Assembly (NCBI GenBank): GCA_052115395.1
Contig: JBFRGO010000001.1
Strand: one strand, 5' to 3'
Source of the DNA: Noviluteimonas sp052115395
GTDB lineage: Bacteria; Pseudomonadota; Gammaproteobacteria; Xanthomonadales; Xanthomonadaceae
Length of the DNA: 64,000 nucleotides
Part shown: in pieces, positions 25,999 through 34,061 of the stretch
How the letters are laid out: every line of letters begins with the position of its first letter
Position numbering within the stretch: the stretch's first letter is position 1
Program-made: the position numbers and the translations under genes
Notes under the pieces: generated by a model
The model's database searches: none
The model's input: only the letters and a program-made list of their open reading frames with translations
Told to the model about the DNA's origin: nothing

Positions 25999-28344
25999 TC
26001 ACTGCAGCCACGGCTTGTTCCAAGTCGGATTGAGGATCTTGTTGCCGCCGCCGTTGGTCGAGCACGTTGCGATCGTCGCGTAGGTGGGGCTGCCGGCCTG
26101 CTCGGTGAATCCGATCATCACCAGGCCACCCTGTGCGATCGCGGTGAAACTCACGCTCGTCGTCTCGCTCGTCTTGTTGTCGTTGGTGGGCGCGCCGATG
26201 ATCCCGTTGATGCCGCCCAGGGTCGCCGTCGACAACACATAGTTGCGGAAGGTGGGCACCGCGATCGTGTCGGTGACCGTGCGGCCGCCGCACACGCCGG
26301 TGATGCTGCGGTTGGTCGTCGTCTCGAGCCAGTAATTCGAGAACAGGATCGCGCCCGCCTGCGGCAAGGCATTGCCCGCCGACAACACGCAGTGATGGTC
26401 TGTCCCCGCCGGCTTCAGGCATTCCTTGTTGACGTCCGTGGACACCGTCGCGAAGACGAAGGGATTGCCGCCACCCCCGGTCACGCGCACATCGAAGGTA
26501 CCGCCCGTGCTCCCGCCGACCTGGAAGGCCTGCGCGTCGGACCACACTTCGCTGTTGTCGTTGGGATCCACGCCGCCCAGATTCGGCAGCGAGGCATTGA
26601 TCGCCACGCCCGAGCTCGAGCGCCGCATCTCACCCGTGTTGTTCGCCGTGCCGGCGGTCTTGCCGATGGTGCGGCTGCCGGAAGGCTGCAACGGATTGCT
26701 CGCCAACAGATTCCCGCTGTTGACGGTGATCACCGCGGCATTGCTGGCGGTCCACTTCGCGATCTCGGTCAGGTTGACCGTCGTGAAGGGCAGGAAGGGC
26801 ATCACGCATTCTTCGGCCGGCGTGCCGCTCGGGCACTCCCCGTCGGCGGCGGTGTCCTGCAACGCCTTGCCGAGCCGGTCGCGCGCATCCTGTTCGAGAT
26901 AGTCGACGTACAGGCCGCGCCCGTGCAGGTAGCGATAGTCGGTGTTGGAGGCCGTGGCGATGTTCACCGTCGGCGCGTTGAAGAGCAGGTCGTTGTTGAA
27001 CGTGGCCTGCGCATCCGAGGGCGCCGACGACGAGCTCGCGTTGTACCCGGACAGGAAGCTCTTCACGAAGTTGGTGTAGCGCGTCACCGCGGCGTTCGTC
27101 GGCAAGCCGCTCTTGGCCGCGACGCTACCGGCCGGCTGCGTTTCGAGCAGGCCGAACTGCCGCGCATACAGGTCCGAGGCGGTCCGCCAGAAGCCATCCA
27201 CGCGCACCAGTCGGCACGAATCGACATACGTGCCGTTGTTGGTGTTGTTGACGGCGACCAGCACGTTCGAATTGTTGAGGTCGTACTTGGAGACGGAGTT
27301 GTCGTTGCGCTCCGGATCGAAGCGCACTTGCGTGCTGTTGCCCGTGTCGTGGTGGTCGCGGCAGCATTCCTGGCACAGGTCGCTTTGCGTCACGCCCGAC
27401 TTCATGCCCGAAGCCTTCGACTGTCCCGGCGCTGCGGGATTGCCGGCCGGCTGCGTCACCGCGTAGCCCTCGCCTGTCCACACCGCCGGCCACAGGGCCG
27501 TGCGGTAGATCGCCGGAAGATTGTTGCCGCCCGCGCCGTACTTGCAGCTGCACTTGACCACTTCCTGGTCGAAGCGCTTCTGGATCGTGACGCCGTCGCC
27601 GAAGCCCGGCGGCGAATAGTTCAGCACCGTGTAGCGCGTGCCGACCACGATCTGGTTGTTCCTGGAACCGACCAGTTCCGGGCTCGGGTTGCTCGTGGCG
27701 CTGTTGGATTGATCGTTGAGCGCGATCGGGATGACGCCGTTCGTCGCGGGGCTCGTGGTCCGCACGATCGGCCCGCCGACGCCGACGGCGTCCAGCGGAT
27801 CGGGCGGAATGACGACGTTGCTGGTCAGCGTCATCGAACTGACGTCGGAGACCAACTGCATGTCGTGGCGCACGTTGCCGGCGTCGGTCCACCATGCATT
27901 CAAAGCGACGCGCTTGAACTGCGCGACCCTGGGGTCCTGTGCGTTCGGCGCGGGCGCGGGCGTGGCGAAGGATCCCGAGCCGTACCACGTCGTGACCGTT
28001 TGCTGCGTGTCCAGGCGGCCCAGGCCGGATTCCACGCGCGCGCAGTCGAGCCAATCGGTGTTGTCGGGCGACGCCGTATCGCAATCGCTGGCGGGCACGC
28101 CGTCCTGGCTGACGACGGCCGCCTGCGTCCCTTCGGGCGCGAGGCTGCCGTAACTCCCGCTGCGCAACGCATCCATGCGCGCCGACAACATCGCCGCAAC
28201 ACGTGCACGCACCTTCGCATCGGCCGACGAACGCGTCAGGCTGCCCTGCAATGCCGCCAGCGCGAGCAGTCCGACAGTGAGCACGACGATGGCGACCAGC
28301 ACTTCGAGGAGGCTGAACCCGCCGCTGCGGCGATGGAGGATCAT
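25999..28344 (-). CDS. pilV: Giant PilV-type minor pilin
   Basis: A 781-residue protein with a PilV-like prepilin N terminus: a 9-residue basic leader ending in Gly9, then F-S-L-L-E with Glu at position +5, and the hydrophobic helix LVAIVVLTVGLLALAAL. PilD should cleave and methylate it. Usual PilV is about 170-200 residues, so roughly 600 residues are additional. They contain Cys-rich motifs KCSCKYG (about 263) and LCQECCRDHHD (about 321-331), an RYLHGRGLYVDYLEQ segment (about 470) and two further Cys pairs near the end. No homologous named domain is recognised. It is last in the operon fimT-pilW-pilX-pilV, 12 bp after pilX; GGAG precedes the ATG at 28344. Confidence 0.8.
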   Translation of the reverse strand: MILHRRSGGFSLLEVLVAIVVLTVGLLALAALQGSLTRSSADAKVRARVAAMLSARMDALRSGSYGSLAPEGTQAAVVSQDGVPASDCDTASPDNTDWLDCARVESGLGRLDTQQTVTTWYGSGSFATPAPAPNAQDPRVAQFKRVALNAWWTDAGNVRHDMQLVSDVSSMTLTSNVVIPPDPLDAVGVGGPIVRTTSPATNGVIPIALNDQSNSATSNPSPELVGSRNNQIVVGTRYTVLNYSPPGFGDGVTIQKRFDQEVVKCSCKYGAGGNNLPAIYRTALWPAVWTGEGYAVTQPAGNPAAPGQSKASGMKSGVTQSDLCQECCRDHHDTGNSTQVRFDPERNDNSVSKYDLNNSNVLVAVNNTNNGTYVDSCRLVRVDGFWRTASDLYARQFGLLETQPAGSVAAKSGLPTNAAVTRYTNFVKSFLSGYNASSSSAPSDAQATFNNDLLFNAPTVNIATASNTDYRYLHGRGLYVDYLEQDARDRLGKALQDTAADGECPSGTPAEECVMPFLPFTTVNLTEIAKWTASNAAVITVNSGNLLASNPLQPSGSRTIGKTAGTANNTGEMRRSSSGVAINASLPNLGGVDPNDNSEVWSDAQAFQVGGSTGGTFDVRVTGGGGNPFVFATVSTDVNKECLKPAGTDHHCVLSAGNALPQAGAILFSNYWLETTTNRSITGVCGGRTVTDTIAVPTFRNYVLSTATLGGINGIIGAPTNDNKTSETTSVSFTAIAQGGLVMIGFTEQAGSPTYATIATCSTNGGGNKILNPTWNKPWLQ

Positions 28345-28356
28345 GGTGCGTTCTCC

Positions 28357-30087
28357 TCAGTACGACTCGCGGTCGGTCCACGCGCCCGGGAGGGTCGCGT
28401 ACACCATGCCCGCTTGTTCGACGATGCCCTGGATGACATTGCCGTCGTAGATCACCGCCGCGGTGCCGTTGACCTTCATCTGGCCCTGCACGACGAGGGC
28501 GCCGTAGATCGCGGAGTTCGCGTTCATCTGCACCATGCAATTGCTGGGGCAGGAACCGGACAGGCTGCTGCCGGTCGCGGGGCGGAGCGGCGAACCGGTA
28601 TCCCGGACGAAGACGAACCCCCAGACGATCCCGTGGATCGTCACCGGCCCGTCGAGGATCAGGAACACCGGCGCATCCGGCGTGCCGACTTCGCCGGAGA
28701 TGTCGCAATCGGTCTGGCACCAGATGATGCCCTTGCTCGACGTCGCCGACAGCAACGCGCTCGTCCCCGCCTGCAGCGTGCGCACCAGGTTCTGGTGCGC
28801 GAGCGTCGGGATCACCTTGTCGGCGATCTTGTACAGATACGCCTCGTCCGGCGGCACGGTCGCGATCACGCCGTTGTCGGGGTTCTGGTACAGCACCGAG
28901 GCCGCCTTGGTTTCGGCGAAGCAGTCCAGGTTGTTGTCGACCCAGGCTTTCACGCCGAACACGTAACGGAACATGTCGGGCGGGAATTCGCAGGTGGGAT
29001 AGGACAGCGAATCGGACCGCACGTTGTAGTTCGCGCCGACCTGGCCCGCGGCGGCATAGGCCGTGTTGGAATTGGTGCCGGTGTCGACGTCGAGGATGTC
29101 GATGCCCTCGCAATCGGTGAAGGTGCCGCCCGAACACCGGTCGTTGCCGCTGGCGTCGTAGCTCAGCGTGGCCGGTGCGCCGCTGGCGTCGCACTTGCAG
29201 TCGTCGCAGCGGATCGTGTGCTGGTAGATCGACGGCGTGTGGCTTCCCTGTGTGTAGCGGAAGAATTCATCGGCATAGCAGGTGTTGGGCGTGCCGTGCT
29301 TGTCGATGTCCAGGCGGCTCCACACCGAGACTGGAACGCCGGTGCCGCCTGCGTTCGGGTTGGTGACGACCTGCAGGTTGCCGGTCACGTCGACTGCGCC
29401 GGAGGCCATGATCGGCGGCGTGCGCACGATCTCGTCGCCGAGCTTCGGATACTGGCCGACGGTCTGGACGAGCGTGCTGTTGGTGTTTTCGCCGGGCAAG
29501 CGCGCGACGCTGACGAAGGTGGCGATCGCCACGCTGGTGGCGCCGACGCCGCCGCAGGGAATCGGGGATGTCTCGGTCGCGGGCTGTTGCGCGAAGCACA
29601 CGACCGGTGCCACGCCATAAGCGACGCCCTGCCCGTTCGCCATCGACGCGATCTTCGAGGACGTCGGCATGCGCAACATGTATTGCGACAACGCGCTGTC
29701 GATGTTGCCGATGGTGTTGGTGGTGTCGGCTTTCAGTCGGTACATCGAGCCGCGGCGGGAGAACTCGGTGCCGTTGACGTCGAACCGGTTGTCGGGGACC
29801 GCGCCGCAGGGGAAGGTCGTGTCGGCCGCGTCGCATTTCTCCCAGAGCCCGGCGTTGGTGAGCATGTCCGGATGTTGCCGGATCAGGAATTCGAAGCCCT
29901 GCGCCAGGCCCGCCTCGGCCACTTCGCCTGCGACCTTCGAGCGCACGTCGTTGCCGGTGCTGTGCTGTTCGAACACGCCCACGCGCAGCGCGAAAATCGT
30001 CAACAGGCCCGCGAGCAACAACAGCACGAGCGCGATGAGCAGCACGGTGCCCGACTGGCGCGAACGCGAAAGACAGTGGGCACGCAT
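28357..30087 (-). CDS. pilX: Enlarged PilX-type minor pilin
   Basis: A 576-residue protein beginning with a PilX N-terminal domain: a short basic leader, the hydrophobic helix SGTVLLIALVLLLLAG and then EAGLAQGFEFLIRQ. Known PilX proteins are about 170-200 residues, so most of the chain is extra. The extension has many Cys, including RCDDCKC (about 294), RCSGGTFTDCEG, WCQTDCD and SCPSNC, and long Thr/Ser/Gly/Asn-rich beta-like stretches. Minor pilins of this type form the priming tip of the type IV pilus. The ATG at 30087 is set by GGAGG five bases upstream; a TTG at 30108 would add seven residues. It ends 12 bp before pilV. Confidence 0.8.
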   Translation of the reverse strand: MRAHCLSRSRQSGTVLLIALVLLLLAGLLTIFALRVGVFEQHSTGNDVRSKVAGEVAEAGLAQGFEFLIRQHPDMLTNAGLWEKCDAADTTFPCGAVPDNRFDVNGTEFSRRGSMYRLKADTTNTIGNIDSALSQYMLRMPTSSKIASMANGQGVAYGVAPVVCFAQQPATETSPIPCGGVGATSVAIATFVSVARLPGENTNSTLVQTVGQYPKLGDEIVRTPPIMASGAVDVTGNLQVVTNPNAGGTGVPVSVWSRLDIDKHGTPNTCYADEFFRYTQGSHTPSIYQHTIRCDDCKCDASGAPATLSYDASGNDRCSGGTFTDCEGIDILDVDTGTNSNTAYAAAGQVGANYNVRSDSLSYPTCEFPPDMFRYVFGVKAWVDNNLDCFAETKAASVLYQNPDNGVIATVPPDEAYLYKIADKVIPTLAHQNLVRTLQAGTSALLSATSSKGIIWCQTDCDISGEVGTPDAPVFLILDGPVTIHGIVWGFVFVRDTGSPLRPATGSSLSGSCPSNCMVQMNANSAIYGALVVQGQMKVNGTAAVIYDGNVIQGIVEQAGMVYATLPGAWTDRESY

Positions 30088-30104
30088 GGCGGCCTCCGTG
30101 GTGT

Positions 30105-30713
30105 TCAAATGCCGCTGCCGACCGAGCGCACGAAGACGGTCTGGCGCATGGTCCGTTCGACGGGCGTGGCCGAGGGATTGGTATCGACGAGGCGACCGGT
30201 GATGGTCACGTCGATCTGGCGGACGAAGTCATCGGGCGCGGTGGAAGGAACGCGGTCGAAGCGGATCGCCGTGATTTCGACCTGGTCGGAGCTCAGCTGC
30301 GTCGGCGCGTTACCCAACGAGCAATCCGTCAGGGCGGTGCTGTCGCCCCGGATCCAGAGTCGGCCGTTGTTCACCGCAAGCAGGTGCCATGGCCCCTGGA
30401 TCGCGTCGTCGTAGGCATAGATCGCGCACGCGCTTCCCGGCGTGAGGATGTTGCGGAAGGTATTGGCGCCTTGCGCCAGGCCGATCGGATCTCCCACCGA
30501 TCGCGCGCGGCGCAGGTCGTTCGCGACCAGGTTGAGCGTCGCGCGCAATTCCTGGTTCAGGCGCGTGGATTGCAGCGTTTCCCGGTTCGACCGGATCACC
30601 GCGACCACGAGCGTGGTCACCGCCGCCATCACCACGAGCGAAAGCACGAGCGCCACCATCAGCTCGATGAGCGTGAACCCACCTGCGCGACGACGGGAGA
30701 TCAGTCTCGACAT
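30105..30713 (-). CDS. pilW: PilW-type minor pilin
   Basis: A 202-residue prepilin: leader MSRLISRRRAGG, cleavage before F-T-L-I-E with Glu5, then the membrane helix LMVALVLSLVVMAAVTTL. The family is PilW, one of the minor pilins that prime assembly of type IV pili at the inner membrane; PilW is usually 270-350 residues, so this copy is short. Its start overlaps the fimT stop by 13 bp and its stop is 17 bp from the pilX start, which places it firmly in the pilin operon. Confidence 0.85.
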   Translation of the reverse strand: MSRLISRRRAGGFTLIELMVALVLSLVVMAAVTTLVVAVIRSNRETLQSTRLNQELRATLNLVANDLRRARSVGDPIGLAQGANTFRNILTPGSACAIYAYDDAIQGPWHLLAVNNGRLWIRGDSTALTDCSLGNAPTQLSSDQVEITAIRFDRVPSTAPDDFVRQIDVTITGRLVDTNPSATPVERTMRQTVFVRSVGSGI

Positions 30714-31297
30714 TGCAACATCCCCGACAACACCGGGCTCGCCTGCGGCGTGCAAGCCCGCGCCTGACCCAGCGCCGGCACTTCGACGCGGACGGTGTAC
30801 TTCCCGGTCGGGGAAGTCAGGGTCATGGTCTGGTTGCCCAGGGTCCGGGTGCCGCCCGAGTCGGCGACCATGGCGCCCAACGTATTGTCGAACTGGAAGT
30901 CAGCGGCAGCCGCGCTGATGGCGACGTCGCGATAATCGGACGACGCCACCACGCGGCGAATGCCCGCGACCATGCACTCGGTGCCGACAGTGCAATCGCA
31001 GGTGTTCGCATCGGTGCTGGCCTTCTCGCCCGGCGTCGGCGGGTCTGCCGCGTTCGCGCCCACGCACCAGTTGGTGCCACTGCCGGTGGTCGAAACCAGG
31101 ACCGGCAAGTCGTTCTTCACCGCCTCCGCCCGCGCCTGACTGATGAGGCTGGCCACGTCGTCGGCGGCCGCGCGCACGCGATTGCGGTCGAAGAAGTCCG
31201 ACAACGACGGCGCGGCGAGCGCAGCCAGCACCGCGATGATCGCCACGGCGATCATCAACTCCAGCAATGTGAATCCGGGGGATGGCGCGCGCGCCAT
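30701..31297 (-). CDS. fimT: FimT/GspH-type minor pilin
   Basis: A 198-residue pseudopilin that opens the operon. It has the leader MARAPSPG, then F-T-L-L-E and the helix LMIAVAIIAVLAALAAPSL, and a GspH/FimT domain with NRVRAAADDVASLISQARAEA. The start is taken as the ATG at 31297, giving an 8-residue leader; an ATG at 31339 in frame gives a 22-residue leader but has no ribosome site. FimT proteins of some species bind DNA for natural transformation; whether this one does cannot be read here. The Cys motif NTCDCTVGTECMV in the loop parallels the Cys-rich insertions of PilX and PilV. Confidence 0.85.
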   Translation of the reverse strand: MARAPSPGFTLLELMIAVAIIAVLAALAAPSLSDFFDRNRVRAAADDVASLISQARAEAVKNDLPVLVSTTGSGTNWCVGANAADPPTPGEKASTDANTCDCTVGTECMVAGIRRVVASSDYRDVAISAAAADFQFDNTLGAMVADSGGTRTLGNQTMTLTSPTGKYTVRVEVPALGQARACTPQASPVLSGMLQCRD

Positions 31298-31425
31298 GTT
31301 CGTCGCCTGGGTGGCCTGCACGTTTGCGTGCTCGTGCATTGAAACGCCGCTGGCGCTTCTTCACGGGCACGAAACGGACGGGCGGGCCAGCGAGGCGGAC
31401 GAACGAAAACGCGGGGCGTATCGCT

Positions 31426-31464
31426 GCACGCGCCGCCGCGCGATGATGATGCTGCGGCGCGTGC
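31426..31464 (-). terminator. Stem-loop between the I78-inhibitor gene and the pilin operon
   Basis: A perfect 11-bp inverted repeat, GCACGCGCCGC (31426-31436) and GCGGCGCGTGC (31454-31464), with a 17-base loop. It begins nine bases after the stop of the gene at 31473-31775 and precedes the pilin promoter region. There is no immediate U-tract; GTTTT occurs further on. Confidence 0.45.
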
Positions 31465-31472
31465 GCCTTCGC

Positions 31473-31775
31473 TCAGTGGCAATCGAGCGATTGGATGATG
31501 TTGTCCTTGTCCGTGTAGATCGTCAGGCGGTCGGGGCGATAGTCCGCGCGCTCGACGTTGTCCGGCCCGATGATCCGCCACAGCCCCAGGCCGCTTTCGC
31601 GCACCAGGCGGCGCGCGTTCGCTTCGTTGGCGGGCTGCCCTTTCGCCCAGTCCAGCGTGGAGGTGTCGCACTTCGCGACGCCCTTTCCACTCGGAGCCGT
31701 TTTCTCCTTCGCGTCCGTCGTCGCGCATGCGCAGAGCATGCAGGCCACGACGAGTGCAAGACCGAACCGATGCAT
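31473..31775 (-). CDS. Lipoprotein with I78-family peptidase-inhibitor domain
   Basis: A 100-residue lipoprotein. The signal peptide ends in the lipobox LCAC (Cys at about 17). The mature domain has the I78 (potato-inhibitor-like) pattern: CDTSTLDWAKGQPANEAN, a central SGLGLWRIIGPDNVERAD and the C-terminal LTIYTDKDNIIQSLDC, with two Cys that could form the family's disulfide. Members inhibit serine peptidases; the target here is unknown. The ATG at 31775 is clear. It stands as a single gene, 66 bp after the GST gene. Confidence 0.85.
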   Translation of the reverse strand: MHRFGLALVVACMLCACATTDAKEKTAPSGKGVAKCDTSTLDWAKGQPANEANARRLVRESGLGLWRIIGPDNVERADYRPDRLTIYTDKDNIIQSLDCH

Positions 31776-31841
31776 CGCGCTCTCCTGGTCATCGCCGCAA
31801 AGGCGGGGATTCCAGAGTATGCCAACGCAAGGCGGGCGCAT

Positions 31842-32483
31842 TCACGGCAATTCGCCGCCGGAATGCGGATCGATCGAATACGGATGCACCTGCGCGAGGA
31901 ACCCCGGCTGCGCCATCACGCGCGCCACCCATGCGCGGAAGGCGGGAAACGGCGCGAGCGACAGGTCCGCCTCTTCGGCGCGGCTTGCGTAAGCGAACAA
32001 CGCGATGTCCGCGATCGTGTAGACATCGCCCGCGATGAAGTCGCGCTGCGCGAATTCGCGATCGAGCAGGGCGAGCGTGCGCAAACCCCCCGCGCGTTTG
32101 CCTTCGATAAGCTCCGGCGAACGGCGCGCGCGCTTGCCCGTCATCGTCCAGTGGCGCAGCGAACCGATGACCGCTTCCACGTTCTCCTGTTCGAACGACA
32201 GCCACTGATGCACCTTGGCGCGCGCGAACGGATCGCCCGGCAGGTACTGGGTGCCATCGGCGAGGAAGGACAGGATCGCGTTGGATTCAGCGAGCGTGCG
32301 GCCATCGTCGAGTTGCAGGACCGGCACCTTGCCGGTCGGGTTGCGCGCAAGGAATTCGGGCGTGCGGCCTTCGCCTTCGAAGATCGACACCTGCACCGTG
32401 CGGTGTTCGAACGACAGGTGCCGCAGCAGTTGGCGGACCTTCCAGGCGTTTTGCGAAGGCAGGTAATCGTAGAGCGTCAGCAT
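31842..32483 (-). CDS. Glutathione S-transferase family protein
   Basis: A 213-residue GST. The N-terminal thioredoxin-like domain has the LTLYDYLPSQNAWKVRQLL start, the cis-Pro region NPTGKVPVLQLDDG and the glutathione-binding LAESNAIL. The helical C-terminal domain contains the N-capping pattern TIADIALFAY. It resembles class beta/theta-like bacterial GSTs and probably conjugates or isomerises an electrophilic substrate that is not identifiable. The start is the ATG at 32483. Confidence 0.9.
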   Translation of the reverse strand: MLTLYDYLPSQNAWKVRQLLRHLSFEHRTVQVSIFEGEGRTPEFLARNPTGKVPVLQLDDGRTLAESNAILSFLADGTQYLPGDPFARAKVHQWLSFEQENVEAVIGSLRHWTMTGKRARRSPELIEGKRAGGLRTLALLDREFAQRDFIAGDVYTIADIALFAYASRAEEADLSLAPFPAFRAWVARVMAQPGFLAQVHPYSIDPHSGGELP

Positions 32484-32611
32484 CGGGGGGCGTCCGTTTG
32501 GAAAGCGCCAGTCTGGCGCGTCGCGTCAAGCGCCAATATCCGATTCCTGCGCAGGCCGCTTGCGCGCGGGCTTCGCGTTAGGCTCGACATCCCTCCCCGC
32601 AGGATCCCGCC

Positions 32612-32968
32612 ATGGCCCGCTATCTCGCGATATTCACCGGCTCGCCCGAAGCCCGCGCGGCGAGTGGATGGGACGCGTTGCCCGAAGACCAGCGCAAGGT
32701 GCGCGAACGCGAAGGCATCGCGGCGTGGAAGGCCTGGATGGAAAAGCACGCCGGTGCCGTGGAGGAAAACGGCGCGCCGCTGGGCAAGACCTTGCGCGTG
32801 GACAAGCAAGGCGTGCATCCGATCCGCAATGCGATGTCGGCCTGGGTGGTGGTCCGGGCCGATTCGCAAGAGGCCGCCGCGCGCATGTTCGAAGGGCACC
32901 CGCATTTCACGCACTTCCCCGGCGACGGGGTGGAAGTGATGGAGTGCCTGTCGATGCCGGGCGCTTAG
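32612..32968 (+). CDS. YCII-related domain protein
   Basis: A 118-residue cytoplasmic protein with the YCII/YciI dimeric ferredoxin-like fold: MARYLAIFTG at the start, ARMFEGHPHFTHFPGDGVEVMEC at the end and a conserved acidic/His region. Proteins of this fold include sigma-factor-associated YCII proteins and small hydrolytic dehalogenases; the role is unknown. The ATG at 32612 has AGGA eight bases upstream. The gene sits between the GST and an unrelated inner-membrane protein. Confidence 0.8.
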   Translation: MARYLAIFTGSPEARAASGWDALPEDQRKVREREGIAAWKAWMEKHAGAVEENGAPLGKTLRVDKQGVHPIRNAMSAWVVVRADSQEAAARMFEGHPHFTHFPGDGVEVMECLSMPGA

Positions 32969-32978
32969 CCCGCGGCAC

Positions 32979-33584
32979 TCACGCGTCGGTCAACGCCTGC
33001 CTCACGGCGGGCGGAAGCACGAGCAGCGGGATGATCCGGTCGGCGTTGTCGACGAGGAACTGGCAGCTTTCGGCTTCGCCCAGGTGCGCGCCCTTGCCGA
33101 TGTCGCGCATGTCCTGGTCGATCGCCTGCACCATCTGCGGCTTGATGAGCGGATACGCCTGTTCCGGATCGGTGCCTTCGGCGGCGAGGATCGCGGTGGC
33201 GCGCGCGTATTCCTGCGAATGCGCACTTTCGAATGCGGACACGAACGGGCCGATGTCCACGCCGCGCGCGTTGCAATAGTCCTTGCGCGTGCGCGTGTTC
33301 GACCAATGGAAGCCCATGTAGAAGCCCGCGGCCATCTTCGCGCGGTTCTTCGCATCCAGCGATGCGAGCGTCTTGTTCGCCAGTTCGGTGGACGTCGCCT
33401 TCATCGCATCGGCGAGCGGCATGTCCGGGTGGTCGGCCTTCGCCTTGGCGACCATGCCTTCGTAAGCGGCCTTGGCCTGCACCTGCACGATCGCCGGCGC
33501 GATCTGCTTCGACCAACCGCGATGCACGTGATAGCCCACGATCAGGACCGCGACCAGCGCCGCCGCCCACATGACTCGCTTCAT
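32979..33584 (-). CDS. Unknown protein with N-terminal signal anchor
   Basis: A 201-residue protein that I do not recognise. It has an N-terminal hydrophobic segment (MWAAALVAVLIVGYHV) that could be a signal anchor or signal peptide, then an alpha-helical body (VQAKAAYEGMVAKAKADHPD) and a conserved-looking AGFYMGFHWSNTRTRKDYCNARG with one of two Cys. It is convergent with the YCII gene, 10 bp apart. A periplasmic structural or binding role is possible. Confidence 0.6.
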   Translation of the reverse strand: MKRVMWAAALVAVLIVGYHVHRGWSKQIAPAIVQVQAKAAYEGMVAKAKADHPDMPLADAMKATSTELANKTLASLDAKNRAKMAAGFYMGFHWSNTRTRKDYCNARGVDIGPFVSAFESAHSQEYARATAILAAEGTDPEQAYPLIKPQMVQAIDQDMRDIGKGAHLGEAESCQFLVDNADRIIPLLVLPPAVRQALTDA

Positions 33585-33650
33585 GTCCCCTCCCCAGAGG
33601 CGCCGTGCCCGGACCGGTGGCCCTGGCTGGGGCGGATCATAGCGTGGCGC

Positions 33651-34031
33651 TCAATCCCAGGTCGTCGCGTTCTTCGGCCAACCGGGGCGCTGCACGCGGA
33701 CGATGCAGAACCGCTGGCCCGTCGGCGCCTCCATCACGACCCAGCGTTCGAGCGTGCGCACGACTTTCGCGCCGAGGCGTTCGAGCCGCGCCACTTCGGC
33801 CGGGATGTCGTCGGTCTCGATGTCCAGGTGCACGCGGCTCTCGTGCGCGACGCGCTGCAGCTGCACGATGGGTTCGTCCTGCGGCGTCTCCAGCATCACG
33901 TAGTCGCCGCGCGTGCCGGGGTGTTCGCGGTCGATGCCGCGCCCGAGCGCAGCCGACCAGAAGCCGGCCGCGGCGTCGATGTCTTCGGTATTGCAGTCGA
34001 TCAGCAGGGCGCAAAGTCGGGAACGGTGCAT
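33651..34031 (-). CDS. VOC-family (glyoxalase-like) protein
   Basis: A 126-residue vicinal oxygen chelate fold protein, one module of the beta-alpha-beta-beta-beta type. It opens MHRSRLCALLIDCNTEDI, has VHLDIETDDIPAEVARLERLG in the middle, and ends with APTGQRFCIVRVQRPGWP. Candidate metal ligands are the His of RVHLDIE and a late Glu. Such proteins isomerise or cleave small molecules or bind antibiotics; the substrate cannot be predicted. The ATG at 34031 is the start. Confidence 0.85.
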   Translation of the reverse strand: MHRSRLCALLIDCNTEDIDAAAGFWSAALGRGIDREHPGTRGDYVMLETPQDEPIVQLQRVAHESRVHLDIETDDIPAEVARLERLGAKVVRTLERWVVMEAPTGQRFCIVRVQRPGWPKNATTWD

Positions 34032-34061
34032 GCCGCCATCTTACTGAATCCAGTCGCGCCC

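Noticed and set aside
25999..28344. PilV as two genes joined by a sequencing error
   Set aside because: The frame is open throughout with steady codon use, no internal start with a ribosome site was noticed, and PilX in the same operon is enlarged too.
26392..30414. Plus-strand open frame of 1340 codons opposite pilV/pilX
   Set aside because: It mirrors the codon structure of the minus-strand pilin genes, is Arg/His-rich with no domain and lacks a ribosome site; a GC-rich shadow frame.
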